Below, piece by piece: positions 1-8,336 of a stretch of 64,000 nucleotides of DNA (its first letter is position 1; each line of letters opens with the position of its first letter). The position numbers and the translations under genes are program-made. A model generated the notes under the pieces. That model saw only the letters and a program-made list of their open reading frames with translations. It ran no database searches and was not told the origin of the DNA. The stretch covers positions 124,001 through 188,000 of the forward strand of contig NZ_JAJEJR010000003.1 in NCBI RefSeq assembly GCF_021390595.1, given 5' to 3'. Source of the stretch: Paraburkholderia sp. HP33-1. GTDB lineage: Bacteria > Pseudomonadota > Gammaproteobacteria > Burkholderiales > Burkholderiaceae.

Positions 1-505
1 TATTCCTCAACCGGAATCGGGCGCTGATCGCAATGCGGGCACGCGCAAGGCGGCTCATCACCGTGCCGATCGGCACACCTAGCACGTCCGCTGCCTCCTG
101 GTAACTCAGACCTTCAACGGCGACCAGCAGCAAGACCGCGCGCTGCGCATCGGGCAGACGCTGCACCGCATTCATGATCTGTGTGCCAAAGACCGCGCTT
201 TGCGGATCTGCCCCCTGCGGGTCCGCTACAGTGTCCACGAAGCTCTCATCCCAATCGACGCGGGCCCGACTTCGAACATTGCGTGCCCGGATTTCGCTGA
301 CCCACGAGTTATGCATGATCGAATACATCCAACTTAACGGTGCGGTATCCGCCTGCAATTGATGGGCGCGCTCAAGTGCTCTCAGGCAGGTTCGCTGCAA
401 AAGGTCCTCGGCATCGTGCTTATCGCGTGCGAGGTGCAGCGCGAATATCCGCAGCCGAGGCAGGAGTGCCGGAAGCACGTCATGAAGACCGGCTGTGGAC
501 GACAT
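1..505 (-). CDS. ECF-type RNA polymerase sigma factor, C-terminus beyond window
   Basis: Reading the reverse strand from the ATG at 505 gives an uninterrupted frame of 168 codons to the left edge, so the 3' end is missing. Region 2 is visible near residues 13-75 (AEDLLQRTCLRALERA, then PLSWMYSIMHNSWVSEIRAR). Region 4 follows near residues 115-165 (LPDAQRAVLLLVAVEGLSYQ, then a GTVMSRLARAR recognition helix). This is the standard two-domain layout of small sigma-70 family group 4 factors that direct RNA polymerase to stress or envelope promoters. A good ribosome site (AAGGAAGG, 508-515) supports the start. A partner anti-sigma factor, if present, would lie left of the window. The regulon is unknown. 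Confidence 0.9.
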   Translation of the reverse strand, partial: MSSTAGLHDVLPALLPRLRIFALHLARDKHDAEDLLQRTCLRALERAHQLQADTAPLSWMYSIMHNSWVSEIRARNVRSRARVDWDESFVDTVADPQGADPQSAVFGTQIMNAVQRLPDAQRAVLLLVAVEGLSYQEAADVLGVPIGTVMSRLARARIAISARFRLRN

Positions 506-590
506 TGCCTTCCTTTGCAACAAAGTGGCGCCGCGTTGAATTAGCGGCTCCCAGGTGCCTACGCGCTGCAGAGCGATTCATCGTAATGCC

Positions 591-635
591 TCAGTGATGC
601 GCGAACAACGCAGTCTGCGAACCGATTGCGCCGAC
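591..635 (-). pseudogene. 3' remnant of a DUF4148 gene
   Basis: The reverse strand encodes VGAIGSQTALFAHH and a stop. This lines up with VGANVTQNALYTHH and stop at the end of the intact DUF4148 gene at 15421-15744 (35 of 45 bases equal by eye). The body of the gene is missing: about ten bases further on, the sequence resumes homology with the region just upstream of the intact gene's start codon. It is a deletion relic, not a functional gene. Confidence 0.7.
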
Positions 636-650
636 TCGACTCGCCGAAAC

Positions 651-770
651 GGAATGTCTCGTTGAAATGCATTCTGGAGAACCGCCAGACGTAGCGAAAT
701 GACATGAATGGCACTAGACAAGTGACACCGACTCACCAATGAGGCATGATGGACTTGGGTATCCAGCACG
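651..770. repeat. Duplicated divergent promoter region, copy A
   Basis: These 120 bases align without gaps to 15771-15890. Shared blocks include AATGTCTC, TGCATTCT, CGAAATGA, ATGGCACTAGA, AAGTGAC and TCACCAATGAGGC. Both copies lie between a LysR-type reading frame and a DUF4148 frame on the other strand. The core GTGA-N7-TCAC near 722-736 keeps dyad symmetry in both copies and is a candidate LysR site. Confidence 0.75.
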
Positions 771-847
771 CCTGTCCGGTGCAGCGTTGCCGTGTTGACC
801 TTCCGTTGATCCGTTGCGATCAGTCACCCGCATCCACCCGCGCGACC

Positions 848-1780
848 ATGAGATCCAGTAGCGAGAAGCTGTCCAGTGGTATTGGCGTGTTCGCCGCCGT
901 CGTTGATGCGGGGACCTTTTCAGCCGCTTCGGAGGCGTTAGGAATGTCGCCGCCGGGCGTCAGCCGGGCGATTGCGAGGCTGGAAACGAGGCTGAAGATC
1001 CGGCTCTTCAACCGAACGACGCGCTCCGTCTCCCTGACCGAAGAGGGCCGTCGCTTTTACGAGCAGGTCATGCCCCACCTCGCCGGGCTGGAGGAAGCAG
1101 CCACGGCCGCGGCAGGTGGCGCGTCGGCTGTGCGCGGCAAGCTGAGAATCAATCTGGATCCCGTCTTCTACCAGACCATTCTCGGGCAGCAGCTGGACGG
1201 ATTCATGGACGCGCACCCCGACCTCGAAATCGAGTTCATCGCGCGGGACAATCTTGGCGATCTCGTCATGGACGGCTTCGACCTCGCCGTGCGATTCGGC
1301 GAGCCCAAAGCATCCACCCTGATCGCGCGAAAGCTGCTCGATACCGGTATTGTTACGGTCGCAGCGCCCGCGTACGTCGCTCGATGGGGACGCCCCGCAA
1401 AACCCGAGGACCTTGAAAACCGAAGCCACAAATGCATTGAATTTCGCAACCCGGAAACGGGCAAACCGTTCCCCTGGGAATTCCATCGCAAGCGAAAGCG
1501 CATCGTGGTTGACACGCGGGGACGGCTCACGGTCAACGATCCGAGTGCGATTATCAAGTCATGCCTCGCCGGTTCCGGAATTGCGCAGATGCTCCTTCTC
1601 GTTGCCGAGCCGCTGATTGCCGACGGCAAATTGATCAATCTCTTTCCCGAATGGGCAGACGAGCGGTATCCCTTATACGCCTACTACCCATCGCGACATC
1701 ATGTGCCGGCGAAGACGAGAGCGTTTCTTGACTTTGTTGTCGAGTTGACGAGCACTAGCCGGCGCGTTGGCGCGAGTTAG
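848..1780 (+). CDS. LysR-family transcriptional regulator
   Basis: The protein is 310 residues, a normal LysR length. A winged helix-turn-helix spans about residues 10-68 (FSAASEALGMSPPGVSRAIA, then LFNRTTRSVSLTEEGRRFY). An effector-binding domain fills the rest (GKLRINLDPVF, GFDLAVRFGEP). The frame is open 34 codons further upstream, but the ATG at 848 fits family N-termini best. The effector is unknown. A DUF4148 gene probably once lay divergently upstream (remnant at 591-635), so its original target may be gone here. The intact DUF4148 gene at 15421-15744 carries a related promoter. An internally deleted copy of this LysR lies at 15890-16073. Confidence 0.93.
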   Translation: MRSSSEKLSSGIGVFAAVVDAGTFSAASEALGMSPPGVSRAIARLETRLKIRLFNRTTRSVSLTEEGRRFYEQVMPHLAGLEEAATAAAGGASAVRGKLRINLDPVFYQTILGQQLDGFMDAHPDLEIEFIARDNLGDLVMDGFDLAVRFGEPKASTLIARKLLDTGIVTVAAPAYVARWGRPAKPEDLENRSHKCIEFRNPETGKPFPWEFHRKRKRIVVDTRGRLTVNDPSAIIKSCLAGSGIAQMLLLVAEPLIADGKLINLFPEWADERYPLYAYYPSRHHVPAKTRAFLDFVVELTSTSRRVGAS

Positions 1781-1901
1781 CGGTTCGCAATGCCGGTCGA
1801 ATCCGCAACCGAAAGCAGCCAGTCAAGCTGATTGACCCCTTAACATTCGTTCACTAAACTGAGATCCCTTTTGTATTGCCAACAAAACGAAAGGGGATTT
1901 C

Positions 1902-2534
1902 ATGCTCGGCCTCACTACGCTCGGACTCTTCTCGGGGGCATGTGTCGCCCTTACCATGACGCCTGGTCCGGATATGCTGCTAATAGCGTCCCGAAGCGTA
2001 ACCCAGGGGCGATCTGCCGGCTTTGCATCGCTTGCCGGAATTCTGGTGGGAACCTACTGTCACGCAATGCTGGCAGCGTTTGGCCTGTCCCAGTTATTTC
2101 TTGCTGTTCCAATTGCTTACGATATTGTCCGGTTCGCTGGCGCAACCTACCTGCTCTATCTCGCGTGGAAGACGTTTCGCGCATCCCCAATCTCGACTGC
2201 ACCGGCACGAAGCGAAGCTCGTTTTCCCATTCGAAAGATTTTCGCGCAGGGGTTGCTAACCAATCTGCTCAATCCGAAGATGGCGCTGTTCGTCCTCGCA
2301 CTATTTCCGCAATTCGTGAGTCCGCAAGATGGCGCAGTGGCCGTTCAGATCATGACGCTCGCGACAGTGCTCAACTTCATCGGTCTGATCGTGAACGGCG
2401 TCGTCATACTTTCCGCAAGTCAACTCAGCCAGCGCTGGGCTAGCCGGCGCCGTCAATCGCGGGCCCCTCAATATCTGCTTGCGTCAGTTTTCGCCGGATT
2501 GGCAGCGAGACTCGCCGTCGCGAGCCGCAATTGA
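1902..2534 (+). CDS. LysE/RhtB-family amino-acid exporter
   Basis: This 210-residue hydrophobic protein has the family signature near its start (ALTMTPGPDMLLIASRS) and the conserved YLLYLAWKTFR and NLLNPKMALFVLA segments. About six membrane helices are expected, as in RhtB and LysE exporters that expel amino acids or their analogues from the cytoplasm. A strong ribosome site (AAGGGGA, 1891-1897) precedes the ATG. It follows the LysR gene by 121 bases on the same strand and may be co-regulated, but the pairing is not proven. The C-terminus (SRRRQSRAP) is more basic than usual. Substrate cannot be read from the sequence. Confidence 0.93.
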   Translation: MLGLTTLGLFSGACVALTMTPGPDMLLIASRSVTQGRSAGFASLAGILVGTYCHAMLAAFGLSQLFLAVPIAYDIVRFAGATYLLYLAWKTFRASPISTAPARSEARFPIRKIFAQGLLTNLLNPKMALFVLALFPQFVSPQDGAVAVQIMTLATVLNFIGLIVNGVVILSASQLSQRWASRRRQSRAPQYLLASVFAGLAARLAVASRN

Positions 2535-2653
2535 AAAAGAACGGGTGGCATGAAATGCGTGCGCATCGGTCTATTTGCACTTCTGGTTCTCATTCAATGC
2601 CTCCGGTTCCATTGTCCACCTTATCCTGGTGCCCATGAAACCGGCAGCAGTCC

Positions 2654-2679
2654 AGTCCAGGCGATCCTTGAACTGGACT
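2654..2679. promoter_or_regulatory. Inverted repeat upstream of sugar ABC operon
   Basis: AGTCCAG (2654-2660) and CTGGACT (2673-2679) form a perfect 7-base inverted repeat with a 12-base spacer. It lies in the 220-base gap between the exporter and the ABC transporter operon. It could be an operator for a sugar-responsive repressor or a small hairpin. No matching regulator gene is adjacent. Confidence 0.4.
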
Positions 2680-2753
2680 CTAAGTGTTGCTAAATTGTAG
2701 AGACTTTCCAAAGCAAGTTGATGCGGCGATCGATAAGCAAAGGGGAAAGTTTT

Positions 2754-2810
2754 ATGGCTGTCCTCGTACACAACGTCGCTGTGGATCATTCGAGCTGGAG
2801 CGTAGCGTGA
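2754..2810 (+). CDS. Possible 18-residue leader peptide
   Basis: An ATG with a very strong ribosome site (AAAGGGGAAAG, 2739-2749) opens an 18-codon frame, MAVLVHNVAVDHSSWSVA. Its TGA overlaps the GTG start of the ABC ATPase (GTGA, 2807-2810). The strong site lies before the short frame rather than before the ATPase, so the ATPase could be translationally coupled to it. It may instead be the stub of a deleted upstream gene. It has no amino-acid run typical of attenuator leaders. Confidence 0.4.
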   Translation: MAVLVHNVAVDHSSWSVA

Positions 2811-3628
2811 AGGCGAGCCAGGCAGCGCCAGGTACGTGCGCCTTTCAGCATATCGTGCGCGCGCAGGGCATCAGCCTGTCCTACGGCAAGATACGCGCGC
2901 TGTCCGGCATCGATCTTGCCATTGGGCGCAATGAGATCGTCGGCCTGATCGGTGATAACGGCGCGGGTAAGTCGACGCTCATCAAAGTGCTGACTGGTGT
3001 CGTGCGGCCGAGCACGGGCAAGCTGTTCATCCGGGACGAGGAGGTCGACTGGAGCCGCTTTTCGGTGCGCGAGGCGCACCGGCTGCGCTTCGAGACGGTA
3101 TATCAGGAGAAATCGCTGGGCGAGAAGCAGCCGCTATGGCGCAATTTCTTTGTCGGCCGGCAGATCATCAACCGGTTCGGCTTCATCAGGGTTGCTGAAG
3201 AGCGGCGCATTGCCAACGCGATTTTGAAGCGCCAGCTCGGTTTCCGCGGCGTGGGGGTCGACGCGGATTCGCTGATTGCGAAACTCTCCGGCGGCGAGCG
3301 TCAGGGCATCGCGATCGGACGGGCGATGTATTTCGACAGCGATCTGATCATTCTCGATGAACCAACGGTGGCGCTTGCCGTCAGCGAGGTCCGCAAGGTT
3401 CTCGACTTCGTGCGCTCGATCAAGGAGTCCGGCCGCGCCTGCATCTACATCGAACATAACCTCGCCCACGTGCACGAACTCGCCGACCGGATGGTCGTGC
3501 TCGATCGTGGCCGGATCGTCGCGGATATCAAGTCGGGTGAGATGAGCCTCGAGGAACTCACCCGGTATTTGATTTCGCTGCAGCAGAGCGGGCACGGGCC
3601 GGCGCCGGCCGCGGGGACAGGGACGTGA
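2807..3628 (+). CDS. Sugar ABC transporter, ATP-binding protein
   Basis: The protein is 273 residues from the GTG at 2807, with one nucleotide-binding domain. Visible motifs are Walker A (GDNGAGKST, about 49-57), the signature LSGGERQ (about 160), Walker B (LIILDEPTVAL, about 180-190) and the switch His (YIEHN). Single-domain ATPases of this type, as in the FrcA fructose system, energise carbohydrate uptake with one permease and a periplasmic binding protein, and both follow here. An upstream ATG at 2684 is also in frame, but homology begins only around QHIVRAQGISLSYG, so the GTG with GGAG at 2796-2799 is preferred. Its end overlaps the permease start by four bases (GTGA). Confidence 0.9.
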   Translation: MKASQAAPGTCAFQHIVRAQGISLSYGKIRALSGIDLAIGRNEIVGLIGDNGAGKSTLIKVLTGVVRPSTGKLFIRDEEVDWSRFSVREAHRLRFETVYQEKSLGEKQPLWRNFFVGRQIINRFGFIRVAEERRIANAILKRQLGFRGVGVDADSLIAKLSGGERQGIAIGRAMYFDSDLIILDEPTVALAVSEVRKVLDFVRSIKESGRACIYIEHNLAHVHELADRMVVLDRGRIVADIKSGEMSLEELTRYLISLQQSGHGPAPAAGTGT

Positions 3629-4665
3629 GTGATCCCATAAAAGACAAACAGCCGGCGCGGTTAGTGTGTTTTCGCCTGCCGGGTGTTGCTCGCCTCGAGG
3701 GAGTGCCGAGCCTCGTCGTGTTCGCGTTGGTGGTCGGCCTGTTCATGGCAACCGCACCGCGCGTCTTTTTAGGCTGGCCGATCTACTTCTCTTTCCTGAC
3801 CACCGTGCCGCCGCTGGCGGTGTTGGTGATTGGGCTTACTCTCGTGGTCGCGGCGGGGGAGATCGATCTGTCCTTCCCCTCCGTGATGGCATTCTCGGGC
3901 TTTCTGTTCGCCTGGTGCGTGAACACCACTGGATCAGCCTGGCTAGCCGTGATCGCGGCGCTGGCTGGCGGCGCGCTGGTCGGCGTGGTGAACGGGGTGC
4001 TGGTCGCGGTGGTCGGTGTGCCTTCAATCATCGTGACAATCGGCACGCAGTTCCTCTGGGCTGGTGTTGCTTCGATCCTGTCCGGCGGGCTCTCCAATGC
4101 GCTCCAGGAACTCGCCAACGGTTCAGCCTATGCAGTATTCGCGGGCACGCTGTTCGGTGTGATCCCGATGCAAGCGCTCTGGGCGCTCGGGCTCGCAGTG
4201 TTCATGTGGTTCATCCTCAATCGCCATCGTTTTGGCGAGCACGTGCTGTTCATCGGAGACAACCGCAACGTAGCAAAGGTCGTGGGCATCAATGTGGTGC
4301 GTGAGACGATGAAATTGTTCACGCTGATGGGTGTGCTGGCCGGTTTCGCGACTGTGCTGCTCACGCTCGAGAATCTGAACTATTTTTCAACCCAGGGGCA
4401 GGGCTACCTGCTGCCTGCGCTGGCCGGTGTGTTCATCGGCGGCACCTCAGTGTTCGGTGGCACGGCGACGATCGTGGGTACTTTCTTCGGCACTTTCGTG
4501 ATTGGCATGCTGGAGGCCGGAATCGTTGCGACAGGTATCGCCGGCTTCTGGGTACAGGCGATCGAAGGAGTGGTGTTCATCGTCGCCGTGACGCTGCATC
4601 TGTTGGTAGAGAATCCCGCCAAGCTGCGCGTGTTGCGCGAAAGGTTCAGGCTTGGGCGGCGATAA
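3625..4665 (+). CDS. Sugar ABC transporter, inner-membrane permease
   Basis: This 346-residue permease belongs to the family that includes RbsC and FrcB. Typical segments are LTLVVAAGEIDLSFPSVMAF, GVVNGVLVAVVGVPSIIVTI and LAGVFIGGTSVFGG, and about eight to ten membrane helices can be seen. It forms the transmembrane channel with the ATPase at 2807 and the binding protein at 4695. The GTG start overlaps the ATPase stop codon, so the two are translationally coupled. The substrate is probably a monosaccharide or polyol; the sequence alone does not say which. Confidence 0.93.
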   Translation: MSDPIKDKQPARLVCFRLPGVARLEGVPSLVVFALVVGLFMATAPRVFLGWPIYFSFLTTVPPLAVLVIGLTLVVAAGEIDLSFPSVMAFSGFLFAWCVNTTGSAWLAVIAALAGGALVGVVNGVLVAVVGVPSIIVTIGTQFLWAGVASILSGGLSNALQELANGSAYAVFAGTLFGVIPMQALWALGLAVFMWFILNRHRFGEHVLFIGDNRNVAKVVGINVVRETMKLFTLMGVLAGFATVLLTLENLNYFSTQGQGYLLPALAGVFIGGTSVFGGTATIVGTFFGTFVIGMLEAGIVATGIAGFWVQAIEGVVFIVAVTLHLLVENPAKLRVLRERFRLGRR

Positions 4666-4694
4666 AGCCGTTAAATCAGGAGAAAGGAGCAGAA

Positions 4695-5699
4695 ATGATC
4701 AAGATCATGACGGGATTCCTCCTGGGGCTGAGCGTTCTTGCGTTTGGCCTCGCGCCGAAGGCCGGTGCCACCGAGCCGACCTCGACGGGGCCGCTCGGCG
4801 CCGGTATGACGATGTATATGCAGATGGGCGGAAACCCTGGCGACGGCGCGACTCTGCCACGTCAGACCGGGGCTGCGGACGCGGGGCATGCCTTGGGCAT
4901 CAAGGTGATCGAGCAGTTCTCGGCCTGGAGTCCAGAGACGATGCTTGCGCAGTTTCGCCAGGCTATGGCCGCGCATCCGACGTGCATCGGCATCATGGGC
5001 CATCCGGGCGATCCAGCCTTCGCGCCGCTGATCAAGCAGGCGGTAGACCAAGGCATCATCGTTACCGTCGGCAATACGCCGCTACCCGAGAACCAGGCAC
5101 TCTACGACGCAAAGGGCTTCGGCTACGCCGGCGTCGAACTCTACGTGGGCGGGCAGATCACCGCGCAAGCGATGCTCAACGCTGGGCTCAAGAAGGGCGA
5201 CGAGGCGCTGGAATACGGTGTGTTCAACGAGAGTGTGCGCAGCCAGTCTGACCGTGGCCTTTCCGAAACGCTGGAGAAGGCCGGTGTGAAGGTGACCAGG
5301 CTCAATATCTCACCTCAGGTGGATTCCGATTCATCGCTCGCCGTGCCGATCCTGGTCGCCTTTATCCAGGCGCACCCTAATCTGAAGGCCATTGGCACTC
5401 AGCACGGCGGCGTGACCGGGTTCATTCCGCAGGCGCTCCAGCAGGCTGGCAAGAAGCCGGGGCAAATCATCGTTGGTGGTATCGATCTGGCACCGGCCAC
5501 GATTTCGGGGCTGCAAAGCAAATTCATCACCGCGACGCTCGACCAGCAACTTTATCTGCAGGGCTTCCTGCCGGTCACGCAATGCGTGCTCTCGGCTGCT
5601 TATCATTTCGCGGGACTGACCATCAACACCGGCGCAGGTGTCCAGACACCCGCGACGATCGACTCGCTCATTCCGCTGATCAAACGCGGGATCCGCTAA
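4695..5699 (+). CDS. Sugar ABC transporter, periplasmic substrate-binding protein
   Basis: The 334-residue protein begins with a Sec signal peptide (MIKIMTGFLLGLSVLAFGLA, cleavage likely near residue 26, AGA). The mature part has the two-lobed fold of the ribose/LacI-like binding proteins (CIGIMGHPGDPAFAPLIKQA, VTVGNTPLPENQALYDAKG, IVGGIDLAPATISGLQSKF). It captures the substrate for the permease just upstream. AGGAGAAAGGAG at 4678-4689 is a strong ribosome site, as expected for a binding protein made in excess over the membrane parts. No kinase or isomerase gene lies nearby to name the sugar. Confidence 0.92.
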   Translation: MIKIMTGFLLGLSVLAFGLAPKAGATEPTSTGPLGAGMTMYMQMGGNPGDGATLPRQTGAADAGHALGIKVIEQFSAWSPETMLAQFRQAMAAHPTCIGIMGHPGDPAFAPLIKQAVDQGIIVTVGNTPLPENQALYDAKGFGYAGVELYVGGQITAQAMLNAGLKKGDEALEYGVFNESVRSQSDRGLSETLEKAGVKVTRLNISPQVDSDSSLAVPILVAFIQAHPNLKAIGTQHGGVTGFIPQALQQAGKKPGQIIVGGIDLAPATISGLQSKFITATLDQQLYLQGFLPVTQCVLSAAYHFAGLTINTGAGVQTPATIDSLIPLIKRGIR

Positions 5700-5784
5700 G
5701 GCCGGATGATGTGAGATCGCATGGCGTGGGTGCTGCCCTCGCCCATCCGAATCCGCCCTACGCAATGATTCAGCGACTGCTTCC

Positions 5785-5823
5785 CCCTTCTCGTCGAACT
5801 TTTTTCCGATTCGATGAGAAGGG
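5785..5823. terminator. Hairpin between convergent genes
   Basis: Bases 5785-5798 pair with 5810-5823 over 14 positions, with one G:T, around an 11-base loop. The hairpin sits exactly between the end of the sugar ABC operon and the stop codon of the convergent LysR gene, which suits a bidirectional terminator. There is no T-run after the stem on either strand; a T tract lies in the loop. Confidence 0.6.
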
Positions 5824-5824
5824 A

Positions 5825-6817
5825 TCACGTGCTGGGAAGTCGAGTCGGAGCCTTGTGCGGTAAGGGTCTTCGGCCTATCGCGGTCGCGCGCTTGACCGTT
5901 TCACTTTCCCGCACTTGCGCCACGACAAACTCGACAAATGCCGAGACGCGTGGCGGCAGATGCCTGCGAGCAGGGTAGTAGACGCAGATGTCGCTGCGTC
6001 GCTCGGCGTATCTCGGCAGCACATGCTTCAGTTTGCCGGCATCGATCAACGGAGCCGCGTGATGTGCACCCAACAGGGCGATGCCACAACCCGCGACGGC
6101 GAGTTCGGTCAAGGCCTCGGTGTCCGTCACAACGAGGCGGGAATGAGGCTGAAGCACAATCTCCCTCGCGCGCGCTTGAAACTTCCACGTTTGAATTCTC
6201 CCTGAATTCGGTGAACGAAACGAAATGAGCTCGTGTTGCTCCAGCTCTTCGACTAACGAGGGTTCGCCGTGCCGTTCAAGGTATGCCGGTGCCGCGCATA
6301 GGATCAACGTCAACGGCGCAAGCGTTCGTGCGACAACACTTGAATCCGTATCCTTGAGCTGACCAATCGCACAGTCATAGCCCTCTGAAACCAGGTCCAC
6401 GCGGCGATTCTCGAACCGCAGGTCGAGCTCGATCTGGGGAAAGCGCTCCCTGAATCGAGCCAGCGCGGGCAGCAGCGCAACGCGACTGAACGCGATCGGC
6501 AGCGAAACCTTCACGGGTCCGCTCAACTGCGTCTCGTCGGACGACAGCGTCGCAATCGCCTCGTCGATCTGTTGCGTCGGCTGTTGCACCATCGCGTAGA
6601 GCCGCCGCCCTTGCTCGGTCACCGACAGGTGCCGCGTCGTGCGCTGAAACAGCCGACAGCCGAGCCGCGCCTCGAGCATGCCGACCTGTTTGCTCACTGC
6701 CCCGGGCGTGATCCCGAGCTGGCGGCCGGCGGCCGAGAAATTAGCCAGCTCGACCGTCGCCGTGAATGTTTTCAATGACCTCAAGAGGTCGATCGAGCCG
6801 GCTCCGTCCGCTTTCAT
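5825..6817 (-). CDS. LysR-family transcriptional regulator
   Basis: A 330-residue regulator. The helix-turn-helix is near residues 12-70 (LANFSAAGRQLGITPGAVSK, then LFQRTTRHLSVTEQGRRLY) and a periplasmic-binding-like effector domain follows. The ATG at 6817 is followed by a short leader before the DNA-binding domain, typical of the CrgA-like subgroup. The C-terminal tail beyond FVEFVVAQ is basic and somewhat long. It is transcribed divergently from the aldehyde dehydrogenase remnant at 6920, so it may have controlled that gene, which is now broken. Effector unknown. Confidence 0.92.
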   Translation of the reverse strand: MKADGAGSIDLLRSLKTFTATVELANFSAAGRQLGITPGAVSKQVGMLEARLGCRLFQRTTRHLSVTEQGRRLYAMVQQPTQQIDEAIATLSSDETQLSGPVKVSLPIAFSRVALLPALARFRERFPQIELDLRFENRRVDLVSEGYDCAIGQLKDTDSSVVARTLAPLTLILCAAPAYLERHGEPSLVEELEQHELISFRSPNSGRIQTWKFQARAREIVLQPHSRLVVTDTEALTELAVAGCGIALLGAHHAAPLIDAGKLKHVLPRYAERRSDICVYYPARRHLPPRVSAFVEFVVAQVRESETVKRATAIGRRPLPHKAPTRLPST

Positions 6818-6919
6818 CTTGCACCTCCGCTCACAACTGTTTCATCGCCAGACAGCGTAGACGAGCACCGCATCGGCGCAGAAAATGGCCTCCACTGGGC
6901 AACGGTCAGGAGGTCGATC

Positions 6920-7607
6920 ATGATCCAGGAATCGATGGCGCTCCCGCAGCGCAAGCGTATGCCGCGCGGTCAACTTCTCATCGATGGCACCTGGCGCGAT
7001 GCATCCGACGGATCGACGCTTTCAAGCATTGATCCGACCACCGAAGAAACGGTCACGGAGTTCGCGAAGCCGACTGTGGCAGACACCGATGCTGCGGTCG
7101 AATCGGCACGCCGGGCATTCGAAACAGGCGCCTGGCCGCGCATGCATCATGAAGCGCGTGCAAAAATCCTGTTCCGTGTGGCCGACCTGCTTGAAGAGAG
7201 GGCGGAAGATTTTGCGTTGCGCGAATCGATGGATATGGACATGCCGTACCGTGATTTCCTCGATATCATCATGCCCCACTGCGCGGGGCTTTTCCGCTTC
7301 TTCGGCGGAATCGCGATGCACGCGATGGGAGGCGCCTATCGCGGGTCATACGAACCGCACGTCCAGGGCGAGGCGGAGGCCGTGCACATCGCGAACGACA
7401 CGCCGTACGGGCTCGCCTCGGGTATTCAGACTCGCGATCTGGGGCGCGCGTTGCGGCTCGGTCTGGATCAACACCTAGCACAAGTACCACCCGAGCGGAC
7501 CGTTCGGCGGCTACAGGATGTCCGGCTACGGACGCGAGCAAGGTGCCGAGGCGCTCTAGAGCTATACCCAATACAAGACCATCTGGGCAAACATAGCCCA
7601 GGCCTGA
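6920..7607 (+). pseudogene. Aldehyde dehydrogenase, decayed
   Basis: The N-terminal part (LLIDGTWRDASDGSTLSSID to about residue 145) and the C-terminal part (HIANDTPYGLASGIQTRDLG) both match NAD(P)-dependent aldehyde dehydrogenases. The roughly 270 residues between them, with the catalytic Glu and Cys, are missing. After about 7470 the frame shifts: another frame reads PFGGYRMSGYGREQGAEAL, then a TAG where Glu is expected, then SYTQYKTIWANIAQA and a true stop at 7605-7607. A large deletion, a frameshift and a nonsense codon make it clearly non-functional. Confidence 0.88.
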
Positions 7608-7629
7608 CGATAGGGATGGAGGCTCGACC

Positions 7630-8286
7630 ATGAAAATCGGAATCATCGGCGCGGGGAATGTCGGAACCGGCCTCACGAAGCATCTGATAGCCCAAGGGCA
7701 TTCAGTGATGCTGAGTTTCAGTCTCGACATGGAGAAACTCCGGACGACGGCAGCGGCGCTGGGTGCGGATGTCGGCACTGTCGCCGAAGCGGTGCGATTT
7801 GCCGATGTCGCGGTACTGGCGACGCCTTGGACCGCAGCGGCCGACGCGCTTGCGCAGGTCGGCACGCCACCCGAACGAAAGGTCTTATGGGACTGCACGA
7901 ATGCGCTGAAGCCCGACATGAGCGGTCTGCTCGTCGGCACGACGACCTCCGGCGCGGAAGAGATCGCGAAGCTGGCGCCTTGGGCAACAGTGATCAAGGC
8001 CATCCCGCCGTTCGCGGAGTTGCTGCACTCCCCGGAGGCGCTGGTCGGCGGGAAACGTGTAGGCGTGTTTGTTTGCGGCGACGATGCAAATGCGCGGACG
8101 ATCGTCGGGCGACTGGTTGGCGACATAGGCGCCGAGCCGATCGACGCCGGACCCCTCGTGCTTGCGCGCTACACTGAACCTGCAGCCATGCTGCTCGTGC
8201 AACTCGCTTACACACGCGGGTTCGGCACGGCAATCGGCTTCTCGTTGTTGCGCGACGCAGCGGGAAATGCGCCTGACGGCGTGTGA
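7630..8286 (+). CDS. F420-reductase-like NAD(P)-binding protein
   Basis: A 218-residue protein of the family that includes NADPH-dependent F420 reductases. The dinucleotide-binding motif opens it (MKIGIIGAGNVGTGLTKHL), followed by VAVLATPW and VLWDCTNALKPDM. Since Burkholderia-type bacteria are not known to make F420, such proteins probably act as small NAD(P)-dependent oxidoreductases on another substrate. It is one of two paralogues in tandem (next at 8337), with a SnoaL-like gene after them. The ATG at 7630 has a GGAGG upstream. Specific substrate unknown. Confidence 0.85.
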   Translation: MKIGIIGAGNVGTGLTKHLIAQGHSVMLSFSLDMEKLRTTAAALGADVGTVAEAVRFADVAVLATPWTAAADALAQVGTPPERKVLWDCTNALKPDMSGLLVGTTTSGAEEIAKLAPWATVIKAIPPFAELLHSPEALVGGKRVGVFVCGDDANARTIVGRLVGDIGAEPIDAGPLVLARYTEPAAMLLVQLAYTRGFGTAIGFSLLRDAAGNAPDGV

Positions 8287-8336
8287 TCCTGATCGCGGAG
8301 GCGACGCCGGCGATCGCCGGCAAAGGAGAGGATGAA

